Shown here piece by piece: positions 8,729-18,500 of a DNA stretch of 64,000 bases. Source of the stretch: CAYWVR01 sp964461715 (lineage in GTDB: Bacteria > Planctomycetota > Phycisphaerae > FEN-1346); NCBI GenBank assembly GCA_964461715.1, contig CAYWVR010000004.1:1-64000 (forward strand), read 5' to 3'. The notes beneath the pieces are model-generated. The model searched no databases. It was not told the origin of the DNA and was given only the letters and a program-made list of their open reading frames with translations. The first letter of the stretch is position 1; the number at the start of each line of letters is the position of its first letter. The translations under genes and the position numbers were made by a program.

Positions 8729-8757
8729 ATTATAGCAGAATCGGCGCGTCGATGCAA
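8729..8757 (-). promoter_or_regulatory. Consensus sigma70 promoter of the CNNM gene
   Basis: Read on the minus strand: TTGCAT (8757-8752), a 17-bp spacer, TATAAT (8734-8729). The -10 is a perfect consensus. Transcription should start near 8722, giving a leader of about 50 nt before the ATG at 8672. Confidence 0.75.
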
Positions 8758-8791
8758 AACCGCGCCGACCTGCCCGGGCGGGGCGAGAGGC

Positions 8792-8878
8792 TGGTGCCGG
8801 AGGTGGGACTCGAACCCACACCATGTTGCCATGACGGGATTTTGAATCCCGCGCGTCTGCCGATTCCGCCACTCCGGC
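8792..8878 (-). tRNA. tRNA-Leu (anticodon CAA)
   Basis: Class II tRNA of 87 nt with an encoded 3' CCA. The acceptor stem pairs GCCGGAG with CTCCGGC, with A as discriminator. The D arm has TGGCGGAATCGGCAGACGC. The anticodon stem pairs GGGAT with ATCCC around loop TTCAAAA, giving anticodon CAA (reads UUG). A long variable arm (CATGGCAACATG) marks it as Leu. The T arm has GTGGG TTCGAGT CCCAC. It aligns well with E. coli tRNA-Leu(CAA) from memory. Confidence 0.97.
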
Positions 8879-8899
8879 ACCCGGGATGCGGCCGTTCCC

Positions 8900-8928
8900 T
8901 TATAACACGCCCGGTCCGCGCTCGTAAA
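8900..8928 (-). promoter_or_regulatory. Promoter of the tRNA-Leu gene
   Basis: Minus strand: TTTACG (8928-8923), a 17-bp spacer, TTATAA (8905-8900). It ends 22 bp before the mature tRNA 5' end, a normal distance for a short 5' leader. Confidence 0.55.
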
Positions 8929-8963
8929 GCCCGCCCGTCGCGCATTTCACGCCGCCAACGTCC

Positions 8964-8992
8964 TTGACGCCGCGCGGCGGAGAGGGCATAGT
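8964..8992 (+). promoter_or_regulatory. Sigma70-like promoter of pruA
   Basis: TTGACG (8964-8969), a 17-bp spacer, CATAGT (8987-8992). The predicted start is near 8999, about 40 nt before the GTG at 9039. It is divergent from the tRNA promoter. Confidence 0.55.
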
Positions 8993-9038
8993 GAGCGGCC
9001 CGTTTGCATCGACCGCATCCAACGCAAGGGAGAGACGC

Positions 9039-10673
9039 GTGTTCAACGGCATCTTCAACATCCCGAAACCGACGAACGAGCCGGTCCTGGCCTACGCCCC
9101 CGGCTCCCCCGAGCGGGCCGCCCTCAAGGCCCAACTCAAGGACATGCTCGCCACCGAGGCCGACATCCCCATGATCATCGGGGGCGAGGAGGTCCGAAAC
9201 GGCGAGCTGCGCGACATCCGCTGTCCGCACGACCACGGCCGGCTCCTCGGGCGCGGCCACGTGGCCGACGAGACCTGCGTCGAGAAGGCGATCCTGGCGG
9301 CCAACGAGGCGAAGAAGGAGTGGGGGGCCATGGCCTGGGACTCGCGGGCCACCGTCCTCCTGAAGGCCGCCGAGCTCCTTGCGGGCAAGTACCGCCAGGT
9401 CGTCAATGCCGCCACCATGCTCAACATGAGCAAGACCCCCCACCAGGCGGAGATCGACGCGGCCTGCGAGCTGATCGACTTCTGGCGCTTCAACCCCGAC
9501 TACATGCAGACCATCTACAACGACCAGCCCACCAGCACGGGCGGCGTCCTCAATTACATGGACCACCGGCCCCTGGACGGGTTCGTGCTGGCCCTGACGC
9601 CCTTCAACTTCACCTCCATCGCCGGGAACCTGCCCACGGCCCCGGCCCTGATGGGCAACACCGTCGTCTGGAAACCCGCCTCGAGCGCGGTCCTGCCGGC
9701 CTACTATATTATGAAGATCCTGGAAGAGGCGGGCATGCCGCCCGGGGTCATCAACCTCGTCCTCGGGTCCGGGCCGAAGGTTGCGCCGCCGGCGCTGGAC
9801 CACGCCGACCTCGGGGGCGTCCACTTCACCGGCTCGACCTACGTCTTCTCGACCATCTGGCTGGCCATCGGCCGCGACATCCGCAAGTACATCTGCTACC
9901 CGCGGATCGTCGGGGAAACGGGCGGCAAGGACTTCATCTTCGCCCACGCAAGCGCCGACCCGGCCGCCCTCGCCACGGCCCTGGTGCGCGGCGCCTTCGA
10001 GTACCAGGGCCAGAAGTGCTCCGCCGCCAGCCGGGCCTACGTGCCCGACACCCTGTGGCCGGACGTCAAGGCGCGGGTCCTCGAAATGGTCGGCGAGATT
10101 CGGATGGGCGACGTCACGGACTTCCGCACGTTCATGGGCGGCGTGATCGACGCCAAGGCGTTCCAGACCATCCGCGAGTACATCGAGTTCGCCCGCACGA
10201 GCCCCGACGCCGAAATCCTCTGCGGCGGGGGATGCGACGATTCGGTGGGCTACTTCATCGAGCCGACCGTCGTCCAGACCGCCGACCCCAGCTCGAAGCT
10301 CATGGTCGAGGAGATCTTCGGACCGGTGCTGACGGTCTACGTCTACCCGCAGGGCGCGTATCAGGACACGCTGGATCTCTGCGACCAAACGTCGCCCTAC
10401 GCCCTGACGGGGGCCATCTTCGCCACCGACCGGGCGGCCATCGTCAAGGCCATGAACACGCTCCGCCACGCCGCCGGAAACTTCTATATCAACGACAAAC
10501 CCACCGGGGCCGTGGTCGGGCAGCAGCCGTTCGGCGGGTCGCGGGCCTCGGGCACGAACGACAAGGCAGGCTCGTGGCTGAACCTCGAGCGCTGGGTCTC
10601 CCCGCGGGCCATCAAGGAGAACTTCCTCCCGCCCCGCCAGTTCCAGTACCCCTACATGGCGGGCGACGATTAG
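9039..10673 (+). CDS. pruA: L-glutamate gamma-semialdehyde (1-pyrroline-5-carboxylate) dehydrogenase
   Basis: 544 aa, matching the stand-alone eukaryote-like P5C dehydrogenase subfamily of about 540 aa rather than the PutA fusion. The aldehyde-dehydrogenase fold shows the NAD-binding region with MGNTVVWKPAS, general base Glu in GETGGKDF (near residue 293) and the catalytic Cys in EYQGQKCSAASR (near residue 327). Further along are EEIFGPVLTVYVY and QQPFGGSRASGTNDKAG. It oxidises glutamate semialdehyde to glutamate with NAD+, the second step of proline breakdown. The GTG start is chosen because AAGGGAGAG (9026-9034) precedes it and the homologous N-terminus (FNIPKPTNEPVLAYAPGSPE) begins right there. 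No proline dehydrogenase lies nearby. Confidence 0.93.
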   Translation: MFNGIFNIPKPTNEPVLAYAPGSPERAALKAQLKDMLATEADIPMIIGGEEVRNGELRDIRCPHDHGRLLGRGHVADETCVEKAILAANEAKKEWGAMAWDSRATVLLKAAELLAGKYRQVVNAATMLNMSKTPHQAEIDAACELIDFWRFNPDYMQTIYNDQPTSTGGVLNYMDHRPLDGFVLALTPFNFTSIAGNLPTAPALMGNTVVWKPASSAVLPAYYIMKILEEAGMPPGVINLVLGSGPKVAPPALDHADLGGVHFTGSTYVFSTIWLAIGRDIRKYICYPRIVGETGGKDFIFAHASADPAALATALVRGAFEYQGQKCSAASRAYVPDTLWPDVKARVLEMVGEIRMGDVTDFRTFMGGVIDAKAFQTIREYIEFARTSPDAEILCGGGCDDSVGYFIEPTVVQTADPSSKLMVEEIFGPVLTVYVYPQGAYQDTLDLCDQTSPYALTGAIFATDRAAIVKAMNTLRHAAGNFYINDKPTGAVVGQQPFGGSRASGTNDKAGSWLNLERWVSPRAIKENFLPPRQFQYPYMAGDD

Positions 10674-10761
10674 CCCCCGGGCCCGTCCGCCCACGGAAAA
10701 TCATCCCGGCTGAATCTCGCCAAAGTGCCGAGGCCGAGACGCCGGGGCCGATCTGAAAAAA

Positions 10762-11532
10762 TCACCCGCGAGGATTCTCCGGGTCCGGGCCGCACCCGCA
10801 CGGGCCCGGGTGGGGGTGCGGGTGGGGGACGGGGCGGCCGTTCTTCGTGACGGCCACAAGCGGCAGGACAATGTCCGAGAGGCAGCAGGGGATCATCACC
10901 GCCAGCACGATGAACACGAACACCAGGCCCGCCTGGTGAATCCAGTGCTCCAGCCCGAAGCTCACCATGAAAAGCAGCGACGCCGCGCTCGAAACCAGAA
11001 CGTGGGCCGAGTGCGAGAAGAACGTCGCCCGCACGATGTGGTCCGCCGCGAAGAACCCCACCCCCGTCCCCACCAGGGCAAAGGGCAGCACCATCGTCGG
11101 GTGTTCGAGGAGGCAGATGTGCATGTGCATCTCCGCCCCGAGCACCCCCCCCGCCAGATACGGCATCAGGATGTCGCTCACGCCGCACACCACCAGCGCC
11201 CCGCCCATGCCCACCAGGAAGGCTTTGACGGCCCGCCGCTCGTATCGCCAGAACATGGCCGTCGTCGCCGTCGCCGAGAAGAGCATGTGGGCGGGATGGA
11301 AGATGTGGAAGAGCTCGCCGAACGCCGCCGCCAGCCCCGAGGCCCGCTCGTGCTGGTGCTCGCCGTGGACCTCGCCGTGGACCTCGCCGTGGACCTCGGC
11401 CGCCCCTTCGTAAAACGGCGCGCCGATGAACGTGAGGATCGCCACCAGCACCATCCCCCCGATCGTCGAGAAGACCGAGAAGGGCAGGTGGGCCGCCACC
11501 TCCCCCCCGAGCCGCCGAAGCGCCGGACTCAT
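10762..11532 (-). CDS. Polytopic membrane protein with His-rich repeat, putative metal transporter
   Basis: 256 aa with about six membrane segments. After the first one comes a hydrophilic loop with the repeat HGEVHGEVHGEHQHE (about residues 47-61), a likely metal-binding stretch. Other notable segments are FGELFHIFHPAHMLFSATATT, EMHMHICLLEHP and a His/Cys-rich tail (HPHPHPGPCGCGP). I do not recognise a named family; abundant His on loops and tail suggests transport or binding of a divalent metal. The ATG at 11532 is fixed by AAAGGAGAG upstream and by a 4-bp ATGA overlap with the stop of the regulator gene. That tight coupling suggests the regulator controls expression of this protein. Confidence 0.6.
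   Translation of the reverse strand: MSPALRRLGGEVAAHLPFSVFSTIGGMVLVAILTFIGAPFYEGAAEVHGEVHGEVHGEHQHERASGLAAAFGELFHIFHPAHMLFSATATTAMFWRYERRAVKAFLVGMGGALVVCGVSDILMPYLAGGVLGAEMHMHICLLEHPTMVLPFALVGTGVGFFAADHIVRATFFSHSAHVLVSSAASLLFMVSFGLEHWIHQAGLVFVFIVLAVMIPCCLSDIVLPLVAVTKNGRPVPHPHPHPGPCGCGPDPENPRG
11360..11395 (-). repeat. Three perfect 12-bp tandem copies inside the metal-transporter-like gene
   Basis: On the plus strand, TCGCCGTGGACC is repeated three times without mismatch. It encodes the E-V-H-G repeats of the His-rich loop on the minus strand. Perfect copies in phase with codons suggest recent slippage expansion. Confidence 0.85.
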
Positions 11533-11801
11533 CGCGTCTCTCCTTTCTCCGCCGTGTCGCACACGACGTGGACCTCGCGGCAGTCGTCGCAGGTCTCGAT
11601 CCGGTGAGTCTCGGCGAAATGGTCCCAGTGGCCCCGCTGGCGGGGCGTCAGGAGCCCCGTCCCGCCGCACACCGGACACAGGTTCTCCAGGGCCGCCAGC
11701 ACCGCCGCCCTCAGGAACGCGCTTCGGTTCGGGATGCCCTTCATGGCCTCGGCCAGGTCGCGGTCGGCCTTGAAAGTGATGACGGTGTCCTTGGCGCCCA
11801 T
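11529..11801 (-). CDS. Ribbon-helix-helix regulator with two CxxC motifs
   Basis: 90 aa. The N-terminal half (TVITFKADRDLAEAMKGIPN then RSAFLRAAVLAAL) is a ribbon-helix-helix fold: a beta strand with alternating residues, then two helices with an 'NRSAFLRAA' pattern. The C-terminal half carries CPVCGGTG (C43/C46 region) and CDDCREVHVVC plus several His, which could form a zinc- or other metal-binding site. AGGAG precedes the ATG at 11801. It overlaps the downstream membrane gene by ATGA. By analogy with NikR-type sensors, I infer that it is a metal-responsive autoregulator of this operon; the metal is unknown. Confidence 0.65.
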   Translation of the reverse strand: MGAKDTVITFKADRDLAEAMKGIPNRSAFLRAAVLAALENLCPVCGGTGLLTPRQRGHWDHFAETHRIETCDDCREVHVVCDTAEKGETR

Positions 11802-11831
11802 GGCAGCGTCTCCTGCGCGGGTTCGCCCATC

Positions 11832-11860
11832 ATTGTTACAGTGTAATACTTCCGAAGCAA
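11832..11860 (-). promoter_or_regulatory. Promoter with embedded palindromic operator
   Basis: Minus strand: TTGCTT (11860-11855), a 17-bp spacer and AACAAT (11837-11832). TTACA-C-TGTAA (11846-11836) is a perfect inverted repeat around one base and runs through the spacer into the -10. This is where a ribbon-helix-helix repressor would block RNA polymerase. Transcription would start near 11825, 24 nt before the regulator ATG. Confidence 0.6.
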
Positions 11861-12127
11861 GCGCCGAATCGCGTCCGCGCCGCGCCGTCTCGCCCGGGCC
11901 GCGCGCCGTGAAGCTCCTCCCGGTTCCCATTCCTCGGCCGGCGTTCCCCGAGTCGTCCGTAGGGGCGACACCGAGGGGGCCGCCGGCCGGAGACGCGGCA
12001 AACGTAAAGTCCCGCATACAATCGTGAACCAGGCAACGTAAGGCCCGCGGCGGGTTAAGCTGCGCAAGGCCGGGGGTTTGGGGAACCTTTTTCCGGCTTT
12101 TCGGTTAAAAAAATCCGCCCCGCAGAT

Positions 12128-12156
12128 TTGCATGTTGGGCGATTGTAGGCTATACT
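12128..12156 (+). promoter_or_regulatory. Strong sigma70 promoter of the giant PEP-CTERM gene
   Basis: TTGCAT (12128-12133), a 17-bp spacer, TATACT (12151-12156). The same -35 hexamer and spacing occur at the CNNM promoter (8752-8757). The A7 run just upstream supports an UP element. Confidence 0.75.
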
Positions 12157-12174
12157 CCACTCGGAGATTAAGGG

Positions 12175-12324
12175 GGTTGGTGGTACGGGGTAAGCGCACT
12201 GGGCTTTGGTCTGCCCTACCTTTTCCCCTCCTCACCAACCGGTTGTACCGCTTATGTCTCGGGTGCACCGAATCAGTCTCTGTGCACTCACCAAGGCCTT
12301 TCGGGACCCCCAAACGCGGGTTCC
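12175..12324 (+). ncRNA. Structured 5' leader, three stem-loops (possible cis-regulatory RNA)
   Basis: Stem 1: GGTTGGTG (12175-12182) pairs with CACCAACC (12233-12240). Inside it GGGG (12187-12190) can pair with CCCC (12225-12228) and GGGC (12201-12204) with GCCC (12213-12216), giving one long branched hairpin. Stem 2: GGGTGCAC (12261-12268) with GTGCACTC (12282-12289), one G-U pair. Stem 3: GGGACCC (12303-12309) with GGGTTCC (12318-12324), one G-U pair. No known riboswitch consensus was recognised. No U tract follows any stem, so a transcription terminator is unlikely; RNA stability or translation control is more plausible. Confidence 0.45.
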
Positions 12325-12544
12325 GCGAGCCTCGGCGGGCCGGCATGTCCGTCCGCCGCAGCCAGGAAAGTGAGCCTGGATGCCGAGTCGTACGAGTCGT
12401 GGACGTATTCCGAGTTGGCTGAACGCGGCCCGCCGCGGGGCAGAGTCTCTCCGCGCGGCTGCGACGCACTTCTATATCACTTCTGCTGCAAGGGTCGAAG
12501 CAAAGGGGCGGAGCATGGACACGTCGAATGTGAAGGAGAGCCAC

Positions 12545-15500
12545 ATGTCGCGCACGAACCTTCTGAGCTTGATGGCCGCGATTGCTGTGATTGCCCTGAT
12601 CGCGGCCCCTGCCACGGCCGGCACCACCGACTACGCGTGGATCGGGGCCGACGGGGGGGATTGGGGCACGGATGCCAACTGGAATCCGGTCCACGTCCCG
12701 AACGACGGGGTCAACGACGACGCCGTCTTCGATAGCGGCGCCGAAGGCACCGTCAATATCGGGGCCAACTCCTACGCCGTCGACGAGGTGGACTTCGCCT
12801 CGGGCGACCATACCCTCGCCGGCTCCACCGGTGTCCTCACCGCCAGCCTCATCAAGAACCAGGGCGGTACGAACACCATCGCCGCCCAGCTCTCGATGAC
12901 GGGCGGCACGGTGGACATCGACGACGGGACCCTCGTCTTTGACAAGCAGAACAACGACGGCATCGACGCGGCCACCGTCATCGACGTTGCCGCCGACGGG
13001 ACCCTCAAGGTCTCCAAGGCCGGCGCCCTCGGCGGGGCGAGCATCGTCCTGGACGGCGGCACGATCGAGACGGCCGGCCAGTACTTCACCGCCGGCGACA
13101 AGCTCCTCTGGGATACCTTCCGGGTGACTGACTCGGGCGACAGCCCCAACGGCTTTTACGACAGGGATGGCCAGCTCCAGAGCGCCTCGAACCGCGACAC
13201 CGTCGTCGACCCGACGACCGGCTCCATGACCGGCTCCTACAGCGGTGAGTGGTCCACCCGCGGAAACCGCGACGCCGGTACCGGCGGCAACACGGGCAAT
13301 GCCAAGATGCGCAACTGGGACACCAATAAGGCCATCACCGGCTGGGTCGACCAGAGCACCGAGGTCAATTACGTCGAAGGCACGATGGCCTACTGGAGGA
13401 GGAACACGGACGACCAAAACCCCCGCCGCCAGGTCAACCTCCTCGAGGGCGACGTGGCGGAGTACTGGTTCTCCACCTTCCTGAAGGTCAACAACGACGC
13501 ATACTTCGCCGAGATGTACCTCGGCTTCGACAACGACTTCGACAAGTTCGTGACCATCGGCGTCGGCGACAGCCAGAACGACAAGGTCGCCCCGCTCGTC
13601 CTGAAGACCAAGACCCAGACCGTCACCAGCGCCACCGAGATCGCCGGCATCGGCGAGACCTACCTCCTCGTCGGCCACATCGAGGTCGATTACGCCGGCG
13701 ACGAGACCATCACCTATTACTTCGATCCCACCGACGTGAGCGACCCGGACGCGATCGCGGCCACGGCCACCGGGACCCTCTCGCTGACCGAGGACCTCAT
13801 CGGCGCCGGCGAGCGGGCCAGCGAGGTCCGCTACCAGGGCAACACCCGCTGGGAGGACCAGTGGAACGACGACATCCGCTGGGACGACCTGCGGATCGCC
13901 GACTCCTTCGCCGACCTGACGGGCGCCAGCTACGGCGACATCATCGACCTTTCCGACAACGACGTCACCGTCAACGCCGGCATGACCTCGGCCATCAATT
14001 CGTCCGCCGGGGCCCTGTTCGGCGACCTGACGATGCAGGCCGCCGCCCAGCTCGACGTCACCGGCAACGCCGGCGTCGCCGTCTCGTTCGGCACGATCAC
14101 CAGCCAGGGCAGCTCGACCCTGAACGCCGCCATCGACACCCCGGCCACCAACCTCGTCACGACCGCGGCGGGCACGTTCTGGAAGCGCGGCACGGGGGCC
14201 CTGGACTTCGACGGCTCCAGCGACAACAGTCTCGTCGACGGCACGGTGCTGAAGATCTCCGACGGCGGCTCGGTCTCCATGATCGCCACCGCCGCGAACG
14301 CCAGCCCCCTGGCCACGACCACGGGCGGGGCGGACCTCGAGCTGGACGGCGGCACGTATGACGTGAGCGGCCAGCTCCAGGGCGCCTTCCCGGCCAGCAC
14401 GGTCGCCTGGTTCGATTACGAGCAGGGCGACGGCGCGGCCCCGGTCAACCAGGTCAGCTCCGTCATCGGCGACGGCACGCTCGTCGGGGACGCCCTCATC
14501 GACTCCTCGGCGGCCCAGCGCGGCAGCGGCGGCCTGTGGCTCCAGAACAACGACAACCTCGAAGGCCACAACCTCGGCAAGCTCATCGACGCCGGCTTCG
14601 ACATCTCCGACGACGATTTCACCATCGCCTTCTGGTTCAACACCGCCGAGACCAGCGAAAGCCATCCCCGCATCTTTGGCGACAAGTCCAGCTACAACGC
14701 AAACGACGGTGTCAGCCTCGAGAAAAGCGGCGACGACCTGAAGCTCCGCTCCAGCACCGACGAAATGAACGTGAACAACGCCCTGACCACAGACGAGTGG
14801 ATTCACATCGCCTGCGTCTATGACAAGGACGGCTCCGACTGGTCCGCCCAGTTGTACCTCGACGGCGACCTGGCCAACTCGGATTCGAACTTCGGCACGG
14901 TCAACCCCGGCGACGTCGACTTCTTCATCGGGGCCGTCGGCGACTCCGGCGAGAAAAGCGCCCACGGCTTCATCGACGACTTCGCCATCCTGGCCGAGGC
15001 CCTGGATGAGGCGGGCGTCGAGGCCCTCATGCCCGGCCCCGTCTCGGCCGTGGCTCTCGACATGACCGACACCGACGTGACCGTCAGCGCTACCTCCACC
15101 CTCAGCCAGTCCACCGCCACCGAGGTCAACTGGGGCGCCCTGACCTTCTCGGGCGACGCCGAGCTGACCATCACCGGCGGCATCCCCACGACCTTCACCG
15201 GCACGACCCTGAATGCCAACGCCGTCTTGAGCCCCGACGCCCGCGCGCATATCGGGGCCGTCGACGACGGCGGGGTGGCCCGCAGCTTGGCCATGAACGG
15301 CACGGGCACCCTGGTCCTGACCGACGCGACCAGCCTCGTCGCGGGCAGCTCGGTCGCCGCCAACGCCGGCACGACCGTCGGCGTCCACAGCGGGACGAAC
15401 CCGTTCGGCGCGGCCGACCTGGAGATCGGGGCGGCCACGCTCGTCCTCGCCTCCGGCGACGGCAACCACCAGACCTTCGACAACACCCTGACCGTCACCG

Positions 15501-18500
15501 GCGCCGGCACCCTCATCGCGGGCGCCGACGGCGAAGGCGCCGTCGGACCCCTCACGATTACCCTCGGCTCCACCTCCAAGACGGTCACCCTCAACGCCGA
15601 CCTCGCCGTCGAGACCAACAGCGACTATGACCTCGAAATCGCCTCGGCCATGACCGGTGCGGGCGGCCTCACGAAGAGCGGCGACGGCGACCTCCAGATC
15701 GGCGTCGCGGGCGGCGGCACGACCAACAACTACTTCGGCGCCACCACCCTCCTGGGCGGAAACCTCATCATCAAGACCCCCGTCACCCAGACCAGCGGCA
15801 TCAGCGTCCAGGGCGGCGGACTCACGGCCGACGCCGCCACCACCACCAGCGGCACCATCGACGTGGTGGGAGGCGACCTGACGGCCAACGACGCCGTCAT
15901 CGCCGCCGGCGCCATCAGCGTCTCGGGCGGCAACCTGACCGCCTCGGGCAGCGGCGGGACGGTCGAGAGCACCGGAGGCAACATCAGCGTCTCGGGCGGC
16001 AACCTGACGGCCAACGACGCCGTCACCGCCGCCGGCGACGTCCTCGTCTCCGGCGACCCCGCCACCACCATCGTTGCGGCCAACGCCCCCATCACGGCCA
16101 CCAACATCATCCTCTCGGGCGGCCGCTTCAACGCCAACGTCGCCGGCTCCGTCAACGCCGACATCGCCATCAACAACGGCGAACTCTGGCTCAACATCGC
16201 CGGCGCCATCGCCGGCGGCAAGCAGCTCAACCTCAACAGCGGCGGCACGCTGGTGGTCGGGGCGGACGGCGCCATGACCGGCGTCACCGCCAACACCAGC
16301 GGCGTCTACTACATCAATGTCGACGCCCAGCAGTCCGTCTTCCCCGGCTTCGACATTAAGCCGTCGGCGGCGATCGGCGGCGACATGGACAACGCCGACT
16401 ACGACTACACCGCCGCGGCCGACAAGGTCTCCTTCCAGGCCGGCGCCGTCTTCGCGCCGGACCTCTCGAAGATGACCGGCCCGGCCTACAACCTGCCCAC
16501 CACCCTCGACCTCGGCGAGGACCTCTTCGCCGGAAACCCCGAGGACTACCACCTGATCTACCGCGGCATGGTCGGCAAGGACGCCGACATGGTCGTCGAC
16601 ACCGACTTCGACGGCGGCGCCACCACCACCGACGATATCTACGGCGCCGGCGTGGCCCTCGGTCCCTGGACCCTCGCGGGCGATTTCACCGGCTCCATCA
16701 CCCAGTACGCGGGCGCCGACGGCGACATCGACGTCCTCATGAGCGGCTATGACCTCGTCCTCGGCGACGGCACAACGGCGGCCCAGATCGATATCAACAA
16801 CCCCGGCACCGACGCCTACAACTTCACCGGCGCCGGCCTCCTGACCGTCAAGAACGCCACCAACGGCTCCGGCGGCAGCCCCGCCCTGCTCATCAACCGC
16901 CTCCCGGCGCTCGCCGACATCGACGACGATGAGGACACCCTCGTCCTCCTCCTGGACGCCGCAAACGTCGTCGCCTCCGGCCAGACCTACACCGTCGAGA
17001 ACGGTCGCGTCGTCCTGGACCACCCCATCGCGATCGCCGCGGGCGGCACGCTCGTCGTCGGCCCCGGCGCCGGCCTCGACATGGATAGCGGCCAGACACT
17101 CCTCAGCGGCGCGGTCACCGTCAAGGGCCCCTCCAGCGAGCCCGGCCTCGTCGCGGTCGACACCAAGGGCGACCTCGCCACAATCGCCACGCTGGGGACC
17201 TTCGAGCCCAGCTCGATGATCGCCCTCGTGCCCGACGGCGGAAACGAGCTCGAAAGGTTCGACTTCACGGACGTCAACAGCGTCGCCCTCCCCACGGACG
17301 TCATCTACATCCTCGGCCGGGGCGGCGACACCCAGGACGGCTACCAGGACCTCGCCCTGACCAAGGGCGGCGGCGTCTACGGCCGCGCCGGAGGCGGGTC
17401 CATGTGGAGCGCCAACAACGACGCCACCGACCTCACCTTTGCCGCCACCGACGGCGTCGATGAGATCGTCCATCTCGGCATGGGCGGCGGCAGCACCTTC
17501 GAGTGGGAGAAGAACGTCAACCTGCTCGACGCCGACGGCTTCGACGGCAATCCCGTCTACGCCGACGTCTACGTCAACCGCTACGACACGGTTACCGACG
17601 GCAATCTGGACCGCGTCCGCACGAACGGCACGGTCCAGATCGAGCAGGGCTTCGCCGCCGGCAACGTCACCATCTGGGACGGCGAGCTCCAGTTCGCGAC
17701 CAACGCCGATCCCGACATCACCGGCATCATCCACGTCAAGTCCGACGGCCGCCTCGAACTCCCCGACCGCGTCAATCTCCAGAGCGACTTCTCGGACGGC
17801 ACCTTCGGAAGCGAAATCCGCATCGACAACGGCGGCCAGATGGAGACCCGCTTCGACTACGGCACGTACATCGAGTACGCCCAGACCATCGTCTTCACCG
17901 GCGCCGGACCGGCCGATCAGAACGCCTACTGGGAGATGGACGAGCAGGGCGGCAGCGGGCAAAAGCAGTGGAACTTCAACGACGTCCGCTTCCAGGAAGG
18001 CGCCTTCGTCGCAACGGACCGCAGCGGCCTCACCGCCACGCAGTGGAGCTGGGACCTGACCCTCGAGGGCAGCGGCACCCTGGTCCGCCAGGGCAACGAC
18101 GGCGTCAAGCTCGAGAGCGTCGATGCCACCGGTGCCCACACCCTGACCCTCGGCACCGCCGACATGGACGCCAATAACCTCCATCTCTATGGGCCGATCC
18201 TCGGCGGCGCGACCGTCGAGCTCGTCAACGCCCAGCTTTACGCCGACGAGACGTCGGCCGGCCTCTGGAACGGCACCATCAATACCCTCGGCGCCGACGG
18301 CAGCCCCGACTACCAGGCCGCGTACCTGCAGTTCGTGAACAATGAGGCCGAGACCGTCCTGACGTGGGAGGGCGGCACGGTGAACGTCTCCGGCGGCGAG
18401 AATGTCCGCTTCCTTGTCCGCCGACGCGACAGCCTCGCCGACGACCTCCCGGCGGTCCTCAAGTTCGACCATGAGTTCAACATCGTCCAGGGCGCCCAGA

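Larger units (their letters stand above)
11861..12544 (+). other. Intergenic region and long structured leader of the giant surface-protein gene
   Basis: No gene is supported. 11861-12080 is GC-rich spacer. An AT-rich block (about 12088-12115: a T5 run, a T4 run and an A7 run) lies just upstream of the promoter at 12128 and could act as an UP element. The region between the predicted transcript start (about 12163) and the ATG at 12545 is a leader of about 380 nt with three stem-loops, listed separately. Confidence 0.6.

Noticed and set aside
8964..9038. N-terminal extension of pruA to the frame opening at 8964
   Set aside because: 8964-8969 is the -35 TTGACG, so transcription starts downstream of it.
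11360..11395. CRISPR-like short repeats
   Set aside because: The 12-bp units are contiguous with no spacers and are in phase with a coding His-rich loop. No cas genes are present in the window.
12261..12289. Terminator in the giant-gene leader
   Set aside because: The stem is good but no U tract follows, so it is more likely a structural element of the leader RNA.
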